From Vicingaceae bacterium (GTDB taxonomy: Bacteria > Bacteroidota > Bacteroidia > Flavobacteriales_E > Vicingaceae): DNA of 64,000 bases. A model generated the notes under the pieces. It had not been told where the DNA came from, made no database searches, and saw only the letters and a list, made by a program, of their open reading frames with translations. Positions 28,234 to 38,039 of the stretch are shown piece after piece (position 1 is the first letter of the stretch; the number at the start of each line of letters is the position of its first letter). The stretch is taken from contig JAOKVV010000007.1 in NCBI GenBank assembly GCA_028336925.1, positions 1 to 64,000 of the forward strand, read 5' to 3'. The position numbers and the translations under genes are program-made.

Positions 28234-29377
28234 TTGAAAGCAGTATACTTATTCCTATTTCTTGCCATTCAGGCGTTCAACATTAGAGCAGAACTAATTA
28301 ATATTGGTGTGTTTGCAGATTATTCTGTACAACAATTTGAATTTAATGCACGTGCTGGTTCATATACTATTTTCACTGAAAAGGGTCGATTAAAAGAGAT
28401 ATCACCTCAAGATATAATAATGCTCACTTACTTAAATAAGCAGATTGAAATAAAGCATAATAAAATAAGTTTAGGTCAATTCGATAAAGTCAGTTTTATT
28501 GGAACGGGCTGGTATAACCATTTTAAAATCGCGATTAAGTCTCCCATTCAGAAGGAACACCGATATGATGATAATTTAAAGATTCAACTAACGAATAAGG
28601 GTTTTCAGTTAATTAATAACATTGATCTCGATAATTATATTGCTGGAGTAGTGGAAGCTGAGGTGGGTACAAGACCCGTAGAAGAATACCATAAATTACA
28701 GGCAATTATTTGTAGAACCTATGCTTTAGCGAATTTAAAAAAGCATTTTGCCGATGGCTACAACTTGTGTGACCGAGTTCATTGTCAGGCATATCATGGT
28801 AAAACATTTTTTGATCAGATATCTAAAGCTAGTCAAAGTACAAGAGGTGAGGTAATTGTAGATAGTGATATAGAGTTAATAACAGCTGCATTTCACAGTA
28901 ATTGTGGTGGAGAAACGGTTAAGTCAGGTAATGTTTGGAGTAAAAATCTGTATTATCTCGATGAGGTGATGGATACTTTTTGTCTAAAAACTTCTAATGC
29001 TCATTGGGAGAAAGTAATACCAAAAGTTAATTGGATTAATTATGTAACCGCTCGCGCTCCTCAGGTACAAAAAAAATGATTTTAAACAGAATTTTACTTC
29101 AACACAACGCACTTTAACATATTTAAATATAAGTGAGTTAAGGGTAAAAGATATTCGACATGATTGGAAACTTCGTTCTACTTATTTTTCTGTGTTTTCT
29201 GAAGGTGATAATATACTTTTAAAGGGCCGAGGTTATGGTCATGGAGTTGGTTTATGTCAACAAGGAGCAATGGAAATGGCTAGACTCGGGTTCTCATATT
29301 CTGATATACTCCATAAATACTACAAAGGAGTGCATTTAATCAATTTGTCTGCATTAGAATTCTTTAGAGAAAATTAA
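28234..29377 (+). pseudogene. SpoIID/LytB-domain protein, frame broken at an A8 run
   Basis: The first frame (281 aa, TTG start directly after the lpxB stop) has a signal peptide, then a SpoIID domain with NYIAGVVEAEVG, KLQAIICRTYAL, and FHSNCGGETVKSG. It ends in TGA immediately after eight A at 29069-29076. With one A fewer the frame continues through to 29377 and includes the expected family end GRGYGHGVGLCQQGAMEMA. The intact product would be about 380 aa, a peptidoglycan-acting exported protein related to SpoIID lytic transglycosylases. It may be a pseudogene, slippage-corrected, or an assembly error. Confidence 0.72.
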
Positions 29378-29382
29378 TTTTG
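29375..29382 (+). promoter_or_regulatory. -7 element before comEC (TAATTTTG)
   Basis: Exact TAnnTTTG overlapping the stop codon of the SpoIID-like gene, 30 bases before the comEC ATG. No -33 element. Confidence 0.35.
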
Positions 29383-29390
29383 TACATTTA

Positions 29391-29411
29391 GCTATCTCAT
29401 AAATAGATAGC
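29391..29411 (+). promoter_or_regulatory. Perfect inverted repeat at the comEC start
   Basis: GCTATCT and AGATAGC (7 bp) separated by seven bases, ending one base before the ATG at 29413. As RNA it would hide the ribosome-binding region; as DNA it could be an operator. Confidence 0.4.
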
Positions 29412-29412
29412 A

Positions 29413-31452
29413 ATGTTTAGATGGAGTCAAATTCCGTTGATTCGCCTTATAATTCCATTTATAATTGGAATTTTAGCTCAACCGCACCTTAACTTATCTA
29501 CTCTTTGGCTTTCACTTTCTTTTATTGTTTTAGGATTACTATCCCTAATTACAAGTAAAGTAACTATATCATATCGCTTTAGGTCATTAGTCGGTTTATT
29601 TTATTTCATAGTTCTATTTGTAGGTGGAGTAGTTTGTTCTCAATTTTATAATAAATCGCCCGATTCTACATTAGAGAAGTTAGGTTCATATTATGCTCAA
29701 GTGATCGAGCATCCTGAGGAAAAGGAGAAGTCATTATTACTTTCATTAAAATTAATTGGTTTGAATAACCAATTTAGTGAAGAACAAATTCTCGCATATC
29801 TTGAAAAAGATGCTTTAGCCAAACAAATTCAAGTTGGAGACTTTATTTTGTTCAAGGGTACTTCAGCATTGATTAGCAAAAAAAGAAACCCAGGAACTTT
29901 TGATTACGCTAAATACCTTGCAAAAAAGAATATCTATCATCAAGTATATCTACAAAGTGGAAGCTGGAGAATAACAGATTCTAAAGTTGGATTTTACCCC
30001 ATCATTTGGTCAAAAAGGATTCAAAGATATATTCGTTTGTTATTTGATCGTTATTTAACCAATAATTCAGCTAAATCGATATTGTACGCCTTAGTATTGG
30101 GTGATAAGTCTGAACTGGATGATGATTTAAGTAATCAATTTGCTGTGGCAGGAGCGATGCATGTTTTGGCAGTATCAGGCCTTCATGTTGGTATTATTTA
30201 TAAAGTATAGGAAGCGATAATTTTATTGTTGTTTTCAAAAAAGTCATTTAACCAGATAAGGGTCGTATTGCTCATTTCCTTTTTATGGATCTATGCATTT
30301 ATAACTGGTTTATCACCTTCAGTTTTAAGAGCGGTGTTTATGTTTACCTTCATTATCGTTGCAAAAGCACGAATGGACAGACCAAATTTTTACAATACAT
30401 TAGCTGCTTCAGCATTTATTATACTAATTGTTTGGCCAAATTATATTTATCATGTTGGCTTTCAGTTATCCTATTCAGCTGTTTTGGCTATTGTATCTAT
30501 TTATCCGTTGCTTTATCCCTATGTTGTCACTAAAAATAAGTTCATAAATTCAGTAACTAGTTTACTAATTGTTTCCATTGCGGCCCAAATAGGAACAGCC
30601 CCATTCGCCATATATTACTTTCATCAATTTCCTACTTACTTTATCATTACTAACTTAATAGCCATACCTGCCGCTTTTTTATTGCTTTCAGGAGGACTAT
30701 TGCTAATTCCTTTTCACTTTATTTCTACTGATATGGCTAAGTTCTTCGGACTAATAATCGATTGGATAGGCCAAGTATTAAGTTCTTTAATCAGTTGGAT
30801 TAGTAAGTTACCCAACGCCAATCTTAATCAACTGTGGATAGATCAAGTACAGTTATTATCATTATATGTATTCTTAAGCATCCTTATTTATACAGCATCT
30901 AATTTTTGGAAAAAAGGTATTTATATTACATTTTTGGTTTTGATTTTTAGTTTATACTATACCTTAAACTTGAAGTTAGTGCAAAATAGGCAAGAATTAA
31001 TTGTTTTATATTCAGTGAATAACGCCACGGTGTTTAGTTTCATTAAAGGGACAAATTCATTTGTTTATTCATCATGTGATTCGATTTTTACTACTGAAGA
31101 TTGGAACTACCAAATAAAACCATCATTAGATAGCCTTGGTATCATTAATATTCACTTTAATTCAACTAGCTTTCCTTGGGTTTCGTATCTCAAACATGGA
31201 ACAAATGAACTATTTCAGTTAGAGGATAAAGTAGTAGTTATAAGAAATGACACTGCATTAGACCTTTTAATAAAAAAGCATAAAAACGTATTTGTTGTTG
31301 AAAACAATTTAGAACTTACTGAGATTGAAATTCTACCTAATCGCCATTTCGTAACATCATCAGTTACTTGGTGGGAAATAAATAACTTAGAAGGCAATAG
31401 TCAAATGACTTCAATAAGAAAGCTGTACAACAAAGGGTTAATAATTCCTTAA
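29413..31452 (+). pseudogene. comEC: ComEC/Rec2-type DNA-uptake protein, split by an in-frame amber codon
   Basis: Both track ORFs (265 and 408 aa) are in the same frame and are separated only by TAG at 30208-30210. The first part has N-terminal membrane helices, a DUF4131-like region and the Competence-domain block LGDKSELDDDL... followed by VLAVSGLHVGII; the amber lies four codons later. The second part continues the membrane domain with TGLSPSVLRAVFMF. The joined product of about 679 aa has normal Bacteroidota ComEC size, with a short soluble C-terminal domain. A truncated product should not form a DNA channel, so I call a recent nonsense mutation. Confidence 0.8.
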
Positions 31453-31552
31453 GTAAAGATATTCTAATCATGTTAATTCAAACTTCTTTGCTAAATAAAT
31501 GTTAATTTTAAAATAATTTATATTAAACATATTACTTTATATTCTTAGAAAG

Positions 31553-34500
31553 ATGAAAATTAAATTAATAGCTATGTTTTCGCTTTTTCTTTTATCAATT
31601 GGCTTACATTCAAAAACCCTTGTGGGTAAATCGGCGAGCGCAATTTTTAAAAGCGCGAGTGAAATTCGATACACGAAACAATCAAAGGTACCTTCTTTTA
31701 TTAGCTTTAAGGTAGACGAAAGACCTGTAGGTTCTTCTTTTAGTCAAGTAATGAGTAGCTTTTTTAAAAATAGTTCTGAAACTTCGTTTGAATTAATTAA
31801 ATCATCGGTTGATGAGTTAGGATACACTCACCATAAATACCAACAATACTTTAAAGAAATTAAAGTAGAACATGCAACATACACTAGCCATGAAAAGAAT
31901 GGATTGATAGAATCAATCAGTGGATTTGGTTTAAATCTAGAGGATTTTTCAGTTGGAGCGTTCTATCCTGAGAAGAATTCATTGAACAGTGTTTTGGATT
32001 TCATCGGAGCAACAAAATACAAGTGGGAGGTTGCTGAAGAAGAAGGATTGTTAAAGCTAATAGAAGATAATTCTAATGCTACATACTACCCTAAAGGAGA
32101 GCAAGTGATATTGGCTTACAATGCTGAGTATGAAAATTTAGATTACCGTTTAGCGTGGAAATTTAATGTTTATGCTCATTCTCCAATGTCTAGAGCTGAA
32201 TATTATATTGATGCAATGTCAAATGAAATTATTTTTGTTAATGGTCAGATTCATACAGGAAATGTTACAGGCACAGCAGCAACCGCTTATAGTGGAACCC
32301 AAACTATTACTACAGATAGTGTTTCATCAACATTATACAGGTTAAGAAATACTGAACGAGGAAATGGAATTGTAACATTAGATTGTAATACAGGTACTAA
32401 TTACGGTGCCGCTGTAGACTTCACCGATTCAGATAATTTCTGGAATAATGTGAATGCAGATAAAGACGAGTATGCAACTGATGCTCATTGGGGAGCTGAA
32501 CAAACTTGGGATTATTTTTGGAATGTTCATAACAGAAATAGTATTGATGGGAACGGTTTTACCCTTTTTTCATATGTACATTATGATCAAAATTATGCAA
32601 ATGCCTTTTGGGATGGTCAGCGCATGACCTATGGAGATGGAAGCCCTACTTCTGTTTTAAATTCTCCATTAACTGCTTTGGATATTGCTGGGCATGAAAT
32701 TGCACACGGACTAACTTCGAATACTGCTGACTTGATTTACCAACGAGAATCTGGTGCTTTAAATGAATCATTTTCAGATATTTTTGGTACTGCAATAGAA
32801 TTTTATTCAAGACCGAATAACGCAGATTGGTTAATTGGTGATGATTTAGGGAATTCAATTAGAAGTATGGTGAACCCAAATGCTTATGGTGATCCTGACA
32901 CTTACGGCGGCACTTCATGGACAAACCCAAATTGCGGAGCACCAACGCAAGCAAACGATTATTGTGGTGTGCATTCAAATAGTGGTGTTCAAAATTATTG
33001 GTTTTACCTTTTATCTGAAGGAGGCACAGGTGTTAATGATTTATCAAATTCATTTTCTGTAAATGGTTTAGGTATTGATACCGCAAGTAAAATTGCATTT
33101 AGAAATCTTACGGTTTATTTATCTCAAAATTCTACTTTTGCAGATGCTCGTTTCTATTCAATTCGTTCAGCAATAGATTTGTATGGGCCTTGTTCTCCAC
33201 AGGTTGAATCAGTAACAAATGCGTGGTACGCAGTGGGTGTTGGTCTACCATACATGCCAGGGGTAGGTGCCGATTTTGTTTCTTCCGATACTTCGTCTTG
33301 TATAGCTCCATTTAGAGTAAGATTTCAAAATAATAGTAATAATGCAGTAAGTTATACTTGGGATTTTGGCGATGGTACTTCTAGCACAGCAAATAATCCT
33401 TCCAAATGGTATAATTCAATCGGAAATTTTAATGTAACACTTATTGCTGACGGAGGAACTTGTGGAATTGACACCCTAACAAAAACAGCTTATATTTCTG
33501 TCGATACAGCTAACTTATGTAATACAGTTTTAACCAATGGTGTAAATGTTACACAAACTTCTTGTATTGGTAAACTTTTCGACAGTGGCGGTTCAAGCAG
33601 TAATTATGAGGATAATACCAATGCCACAATTACAATTGCGCCGCAAGGTGCTGCCTCAGTTCGGTTAGACTTTTTGAGTTTTGATGTAGAGGCAGGGCAA
33701 GGAAATTCTTGTAATTATGATTATATGCAAATTTTTGATGGACCTTCGGTAAACGATCCATCATTGGGAGTATTTTGCAATAATAATATTCCTACTAGTA
33801 TATCATCTACTAAAAGCGCTATTACTATTCGTTTTGTTTCAGATGTAAATACAACAGGTACAGGATTTGAAATAGATTGGACCTGCATCATGCCTACGTC
33901 CGCTCCAACTACCAATTTTTATGTTAATATAGATACCTCTTGCTCAGGATTTGTTCAGTTTTTTGATTATTCCTCAAATGGTCCTTCTTCATGGGTATGG
34001 GATTTTGGTGATGGAACTTCTTCTAATTTACAAAATCCAACAAAAATATATACTACCAACGGTGTATATAACATCAAATTAGTAACCACAAATGGTTTTG
34101 GATCAGATTCATTAGTTCAAAGTAACTATGTTTCTATTAGAAGACCTCGAATTACTTCATTCTCCGGAGATACTGCTTGTCCTAACAGTCCTGCTATTCT
34201 ATCCGTTAATGGATCTGGAAATGTCAACTGGTTTGATGCTTCTTCCGGTGGAAACTTAGTAGGGAATGGAAATCCATTCACAGCACCATTAGTTAACAAT
34301 ACGGCTACTTATTATGCAGAAGCTTATGATAAGAGTGGTGCAGTTTCTGCCGGTGCTGTCGATAACTCAATTGGGGGGGGTGGTTCATTTAATGGTAACC
34401 AACACCTCGTTTTTTCTGCTTTGAAAGATTTTATCTTAAAATCAGTTGAGGTCTATGCAACGAGTTCAGGCAATAGAACCATAGAGTTGAGAAATAGTAT

Positions 34501-35089
34501 TGGGGTGGTTTTACAAAGCAAAATTGTGAATATACCTTCAGGAAACCAAAGAATTACCTTAGACTTTGAAGTTGAAATAGGAACCGATTATCAATTAGGT
34601 GTTGCAATGGGCTCGTCACCTGCTTTATTTAGAAATAATTCTGGTGCTCAATATCCATACAATAATGGTGTTGTAAATATTACTTCAAGCAGTGCATCTA
34701 CAGCTCCTTTAGATTATTATTACTTCTTTTATGACTGGGAAGTTCAGGAGCTTTGTAAGTTTTCAAGAATACCTGTTACTGCTGTTTACGATCCAAATTG
34801 CACAGCAACATCAATTCAAGATTATTCTAAATTAGTTTCATTGAATTTAGTACCCAATCCGACTAAAGATGAATTAACTATTAATTTGGAGTTATTACAT
34901 GCCACTCAGAGTGCTATTGCAATAACTAATATAAATGGACAAGTAGTGAAAGAGGTAAATTCAGGTATCCTTTCACAAGGTTCTACAAGTTTTAGAGTAG
35001 ATGTTACTAGTCTTACTCAAGGGATTTATTTTGTAAGCTTTAGAAGTGATCAGATCAATAAAGTGACAAAATTAGTGATCATGGACTAA
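31553..35089 (+). CDS. T9SS-secreted M4 (thermolysin-family) metalloprotease with PKD and CUB domains
   Basis: 1178 aa. Signal peptide, then an FTP-type propeptide (about residues 40-230). The M4 catalytic domain follows, with zinc motif HEIAH near residue 380 and the third ligand in GALNESFSD near 402. Then a PKD domain (YTWDFGDGTSS), a CUB-like domain with CNYDYMQIFDGP, a second PKD (WVWDFGDGTSS), an Ig-like segment and a type A sorting domain starting LNLVPNPTKDELTI and ending KVTKLVIMD. It is exported, cleaved and attached or released by the type IX system. Its own terminator follows. Confidence 0.92.
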   Translation: MKIKLIAMFSLFLLSIGLHSKTLVGKSASAIFKSASEIRYTKQSKVPSFISFKVDERPVGSSFSQVMSSFFKNSSETSFELIKSSVDELGYTHHKYQQYFKEIKVEHATYTSHEKNGLIESISGFGLNLEDFSVGAFYPEKNSLNSVLDFIGATKYKWEVAEEEGLLKLIEDNSNATYYPKGEQVILAYNAEYENLDYRLAWKFNVYAHSPMSRAEYYIDAMSNEIIFVNGQIHTGNVTGTAATAYSGTQTITTDSVSSTLYRLRNTERGNGIVTLDCNTGTNYGAAVDFTDSDNFWNNVNADKDEYATDAHWGAEQTWDYFWNVHNRNSIDGNGFTLFSYVHYDQNYANAFWDGQRMTYGDGSPTSVLNSPLTALDIAGHEIAHGLTSNTADLIYQRESGALNESFSDIFGTAIEFYSRPNNADWLIGDDLGNSIRSMVNPNAYGDPDTYGGTSWTNPNCGAPTQANDYCGVHSNSGVQNYWFYLLSEGGTGVNDLSNSFSVNGLGIDTASKIAFRNLTVYLSQNSTFADARFYSIRSAIDLYGPCSPQVESVTNAWYAVGVGLPYMPGVGADFVSSDTSSCIAPFRVRFQNNSNNAVSYTWDFGDGTSSTANNPSKWYNSIGNFNVTLIADGGTCGIDTLTKTAYISVDTANLCNTVLTNGVNVTQTSCIGKLFDSGGSSSNYEDNTNATITIAPQGAASVRLDFLSFDVEAGQGNSCNYDYMQIFDGPSVNDPSLGVFCNNNIPTSISSTKSAITIRFVSDVNTTGTGFEIDWTCIMPTSAPTTNFYVNIDTSCSGFVQFFDYSSNGPSSWVWDFGDGTSSNLQNPTKIYTTNGVYNIKLVTTNGFGSDSLVQSNYVSIRRPRITSFSGDTACPNSPAILSVNGSGNVNWFDASSGGNLVGNGNPFTAPLVNNTATYYAEAYDKSGAVSAGAVDNSIGGGGSFNGNQHLVFSALKDFILKSVEVYATSSGNRTIELRNSIGVVLQSKIVNIPSGNQRITLDFEVEIGTDYQLGVAMGSSPALFRNNSGAQYPYNNGVVNITSSSASTAPLDYYYFFYDWEVQELCKFSRIPVTAVYDPNCTATSIQDYSKLVSLNLVPNPTKDELTINLELLHATQSAIAITNINGQVVKEVNSGILSQGSTSFRVDVTSLTQGIYFVSFRSDQINKVTKLVIMD

Positions 35090-35112
35090 TTAAGTTTTCA
35101 ATAAATTTTAAG

Positions 35113-35141
35113 ACGCCTCATATTTATATGAGGCGTTTTTA
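35113..35141 (+). terminator. Terminator after the M4 protease
   Basis: ACGCCTCATAT pairs perfectly with ATATGAGGCGT, followed by TTTTTATTTT. Confidence 0.9.
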
Positions 35142-35197
35142 TTTTATTAAAACTCCATACTTGGAAGATGAAACAACTTTTAACTTAACTTTAAAAC

Positions 35198-35554
35198 GTG
35201 AATATTCAAGAAAGAGAAAAATATAATTGGATGGTTTTGGCTTCAATTAACGATCGTCAACTAATAGATCAACTAGAGGAAGGAAAGATCATCAGAAGGT
35301 TTGTTGATGACCAATGGATTTGTGTGACAAAAAATGATAACAAAGTTTATTCTTTTAAAGACAAGTGTCCACATGCCAGAGCTAGTTTTTTTAGAGGAAG
35401 TTGTGAGGATGGGAAGGTTGTATGTCCTGTACATCATTTTGGTTTTGATTTAAATACAGGTAGAGGCCATGGATTGTATTTAGAAAATTACCCTGTTATC
35501 CTTCATGAAGATCAGTATTTGATTGGCTTTGAGAAAAATATATTTGGATTTTGA
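35198..35554 (+). CDS. Rieske [2Fe-2S] domain protein
   Basis: 118 aa from a GTG start (in-frame stops lie just upstream). A single Rieske domain with cluster ligands in CPHARA and, 17 residues later, CPVHHFGFD, giving the Cys-His/Cys-His pattern. No signal peptide or membrane anchor, so it is likely a soluble ferredoxin-like electron carrier. The partner is unknown; no oxygenase lies nearby. Its stop codon overlaps the TTG start of the DUF2279 gene (TTGA). Confidence 0.82.
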   Translation: MNIQEREKYNWMVLASINDRQLIDQLEEGKIIRRFVDDQWICVTKNDNKVYSFKDKCPHARASFFRGSCEDGKVVCPVHHFGFDLNTGRGHGLYLENYPVILHEDQYLIGFEKNIFGF

Positions 35555-36450
35555 AATTAGCCTTTTCTATATTACTAATTAGTTGTCTTGGCTATTTAGG
35601 TTTATCTGGTCAAGATTCAATTTCGGTTGATAAAAAACGATTGAAAGCAATCATAATTACCGAATCTGTCCTTTCTGCCGGAACGATGGGTATTTTATCA
35701 ACTCAATGGTATAGTAAAGAAGATCGTCGGTCATTCCACACTTTTAATGATAATAAGCAATGGTTACAGATGGACAAGATAGGGCATGTGTTTTCTGCTT
35801 ACCAAACTGGTCGGATAGGAATAGATGTTTTAAAATGGGCAAACGTAGATGACAAAAAAGCGGCAATATATGGCGGTAGCCTAGGTATTCTATTTCTTAG
35901 TGGAGTAGAAGTACTAGATGGATTTTCTAAAGATTGGGGCTTTTCTTGGGGTGATTTTGGAGCAAATACTTTTGGGGCGGGATTAGCTATTTCTCAAGAG
36001 TTGCTTTTCGAAAAACAGATAGCAATAATTAAAATGTCTTATCATCCGACTGATTTTAGAGAATATCGACCAAATGTTTTAGGAGAATCTGAGCAGGCGG
36101 GAATTTTAAAAGATTATAATGGCCAAACTTACTGGTTGTCCCTAAATTTAAAAGACATTACTCAAGCAGATTATATGCCAGATTGGTTGAGTATAAGCGG
36201 AGGTTATAGCGGTACAGGAATGTTTGTAGGGTCAGAAAATCCTATGGCTAATTCTAATGGAGTAAGTATTCCAAATGTCAATAGATATCGACAGTATTAC
36301 ATTTCTTTAGATATCGATCTGGAGCGAATTCCAACAAAGTCTAAATTTTTGAAAACAACCTTAAAAGCACTTAATTTTATTAAAGTTCCTTTGCCAACTG
36401 TTCGTTTTCAAGATGGAGCTTCTCCCAAATTTTATCCTTTCTATTTTTAA
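35551..36450 (+). CDS. DUF2279 family exported protein
   Basis: 299 aa with TTG start and N-terminal signal peptide ending near GLSGQ. The first half has family features QMDKIGHVFSAYQTGR and WGDFGANTFGAGLAISQE; the second half is beta-strand-rich and ends in a C-terminal aromatic FYPFYF, as for an outer-membrane or periplasmic protein. Function is unknown. It is four-base coupled to the Rieske gene and converges on the NUDIX gene with a seven-base gap. Confidence 0.72.
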   Translation: MKLAFSILLISCLGYLGLSGQDSISVDKKRLKAIIITESVLSAGTMGILSTQWYSKEDRRSFHTFNDNKQWLQMDKIGHVFSAYQTGRIGIDVLKWANVDDKKAAIYGGSLGILFLSGVEVLDGFSKDWGFSWGDFGANTFGAGLAISQELLFEKQIAIIKMSYHPTDFREYRPNVLGESEQAGILKDYNGQTYWLSLNLKDITQADYMPDWLSISGGYSGTGMFVGSENPMANSNGVSIPNVNRYRQYYISLDIDLERIPTKSKFLKTTLKALNFIKVPLPTVRFQDGASPKFYPFYF

Positions 36451-36457
36451 GGGTTGC

Positions 36458-37012
36458 TTAAACAGCCCCTTGATCGATTAATATCTTCGTTTTTAAAACT
36501 CCTGCTACTGTAAGACTATCAGTCATGTCTCCATTCATAACAGCTTTATACAATTGTTCAAAGGGCAATTTTTTTATAATCAATTCTTCATCTATATCAG
36601 GGGCTGAAGCTTGAAAAGTTAAACCTTTAGCGATATAAATTAAACCAAATTCATCACTTACTGAATTACTTAGATGCATTTTTTGAATTAATTCGTAATG
36701 CTCAGCAACTATTCCTGCTTCTTCTGCTAATTCTCGTTTAGCAGATTCTATTGGATCAATGCCCATTTTACCTCCACCTTCTATGATCTCCCAACTGTAT
36801 GAATCGAGTGGAAATCGATGTTGACCAACGATCCATGTATTGTAATCATCATCTAAAGGAATAATTCCAATAGCAATATTCTTAAAATGAATTTCACCAT
36901 ATATGCCATCACCGCCTCCTGGATTCACTACTTTATACTCGGTAACATTGATCCAAGGGTTATCATATTTTTCTTCAGAAGATTTTATTTTCCAAGAACC
37001 TCTCTCTTTCAT
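36458..37012 (-). CDS. NUDIX hydrolase (ADP-ribose/ADP-sugar pyrophosphatase-like)
   Basis: 184 aa. Nudix helix region GGGKMGIDPIESAKRELAEE then AGI, with the REL.EE core intact. The upstream Glu of the canonical Gx5Ex7REUxEExGU pattern is replaced by Ile, a change seen in some relatives of this clade as far as I recall. WIVGQHRFPLDSYSWEI upstream is typical of ADP-sugar pyrophosphatases. It is transcribed alone, divergent from the Smr gene. Substrate is inferred. Confidence 0.83.
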   Translation of the reverse strand: MKERGSWKIKSSEEKYDNPWINVTEYKVVNPGGGDGIYGEIHFKNIAIGIIPLDDDYNTWIVGQHRFPLDSYSWEIIEGGGKMGIDPIESAKRELAEEAGIVAEHYELIQKMHLSNSVSDEFGLIYIAKGLTFQASAPDIDEELIIKKLPFEQLYKAVMNGDMTDSLTVAGVLKTKILIDQGAV

Positions 37013-37034
37013 CGTATTCGTAAATTGAAATGGA

Positions 37035-37042
37035 TATTTTTG
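37035..37042 (+). promoter_or_regulatory. -7 element for the Smr gene (TATTTTTG)
   Basis: Exact TAnnTTTG match 21 bases before ATG 37064. It supports that start over the track's upstream ATG, which lies inside the divergent NUDIX gene. Confidence 0.45.
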
Positions 37043-37063
37043 AACCTTGAATCTAAATTGATC

Positions 37064-37624
37064 ATGGTATTTAAAGTTGGCGATAAAGTTAGGCTATTGA
37101 ATGAAGTTGGAGAAGGAATTATCATTGAAATAATTTCTGCTTCTGAAATAATTGTTCAAACAGATTTTGGAATGGATTTTCCTTATCATGAAAATGATTT
37201 ATTAAAGATCAATGATGATAATTCGGTTACGTTTAAGAAAAGAGAGCCCATTGAAGAGAAGCCTACAACAAGAACCAAACAAGCTTTTCTAGATTCTTTG
37301 CCTATAACACCCAGTAAATCGCCTCTAAGAGGTGTTTATGAAATAGATTTACATATAGAAGAATTAGTAACCGAACCTGGTAAGTTAACTCCTACTGAGA
37401 TGTTACAAATTCAAGTTACTCACTTTAGGGAATGTTTAAATGAGGCTATTGCCTTTAAAATTTCTCGACTTGTTGCTATACATGGAGTAGGAGAGGGCAT
37501 TTTACGTAAAGAAATTAGAACCATTATGCGAGATAATTATCCATCGGTAGAATATGAAGATGGGAATACACGAAAATATGGTTTTGGAGCTACTGAAATA
37601 ACGATACGCAATCTACATAAATAG
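37064..37624 (+). CDS. Smr-domain protein (DUF2027-like N-terminus)
   Basis: 186 aa from ATG 37064; the track's 59-residue extension is antisense to the NUDIX gene and lacks support. The N-terminal ~60 residues form a small SH3-like beta domain (MVFKVGDKVRLLNEVGEGII). The C-terminal Smr domain shows YEIDLHIEEL near residue 95 and IHGVGEGILRKEIR near residue 147. Smr domains cut DNA or RNA; the HGVG loop in place of HGxG is a normal variant. It ends in TAG, three bases before an rnpB -7 element. Confidence 0.83.
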   Translation: MVFKVGDKVRLLNEVGEGIIIEIISASEIIVQTDFGMDFPYHENDLLKINDDNSVTFKKREPIEEKPTTRTKQAFLDSLPITPSKSPLRGVYEIDLHIEELVTEPGKLTPTEMLQIQVTHFRECLNEAIAFKISRLVAIHGVGEGILRKEIRTIMRDNYPSVEYEDGNTRKYGFGATEITIRNLHK

Positions 37625-37626
37625 TG

Positions 37627-37634
37627 TAGTTTTG
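37627..37634 (+). promoter_or_regulatory. -7 element for rnpB (TAGTTTTG)
   Basis: Exact TAnnTTTG immediately after the Smr stop codon and a few bases before the predicted RNA 5' end. Confidence 0.5.
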
Positions 37635-37636
37635 CA

Positions 37637-37976
37637 GAGCAAACCGCTCTATCGCTCTTTTAGTAATAGAAGGGAGGAAAGTCCGGGCAACACAGAGCGC
37701 CGTACCTTAGAGAAACTGAGGGCATACTTCAGGAATGGAGTATGACAGAAAGTGCAGCAGAAAGTAAACCGTCATGTCCTAGATATGATAAGGGTGAAAC
37801 GGTGAGGTAAGAGCTCACCAGTAATGTCAGTAATGCATTAGCTGGGTAAACCTTGCGGGTTGAAAAGTCAAATATACCGAGGCTTGAGGGCTGCTCGCCT
37901 GATCTCGGAGGGTAGACCGATTAGATAAATGATAGAGAATTGTTTCGGCAATTACAGAACCCGGCTTATAGGTTTG
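37637..37976 (+). ncRNA. rnpB: RNase P RNA, class A
   Basis: The conserved cores occur in order: GAGGAAAGTCCGGGC at 37674-37688 (CR I, P4 5' strand), ACAGAAAGTGCAGCAGAAAG, GGTAAGAGCTCACCAG (CR II/III area), GGGTAAACC, GGAGGGTAGACCGATTAGAT (P15 region), and ACAGAACCCGGCTTATAGG at 37954-37972 (CR V). The complementary ends near GAGCAAACCGCTC and the 3' tail close P1/P2. This is the catalytic RNA that trims tRNA 5' ends. Ends are estimated to within about ten bases. A terminator follows directly. Confidence 0.95.
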
Positions 37977-37987
37977 TATTATTAAAA

Positions 37988-38020
37988 AAGCCCTTCCCGC
38001 ATAGCGGAAAGGGCTTTCTT
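37988..38020. terminator. Bidirectional terminator (rnpB / adhesin)
   Basis: AAAGCCCTTCCCGC pairs with GCGGAAAGGGCTTT around ATA, with T-rich tails on both strands. It ends rnpB and the convergent adhesin gene. Confidence 0.85.
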
Positions 38021-38039
38021 TATTCTAAGTGTTTCCTGA

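Noticed and set aside
30208-30210. Amber codon recoded genome-wide
   Set aside because: The Smr gene and the RND exporter in the same window end in TAG with no continuation, so TAG is a normal stop.
36887-37063. Upstream extension of the Smr-domain ORF in the track
   Set aside because: It is antisense to the NUDIX gene, and a -7 box plus ATG 37064 give a better start.
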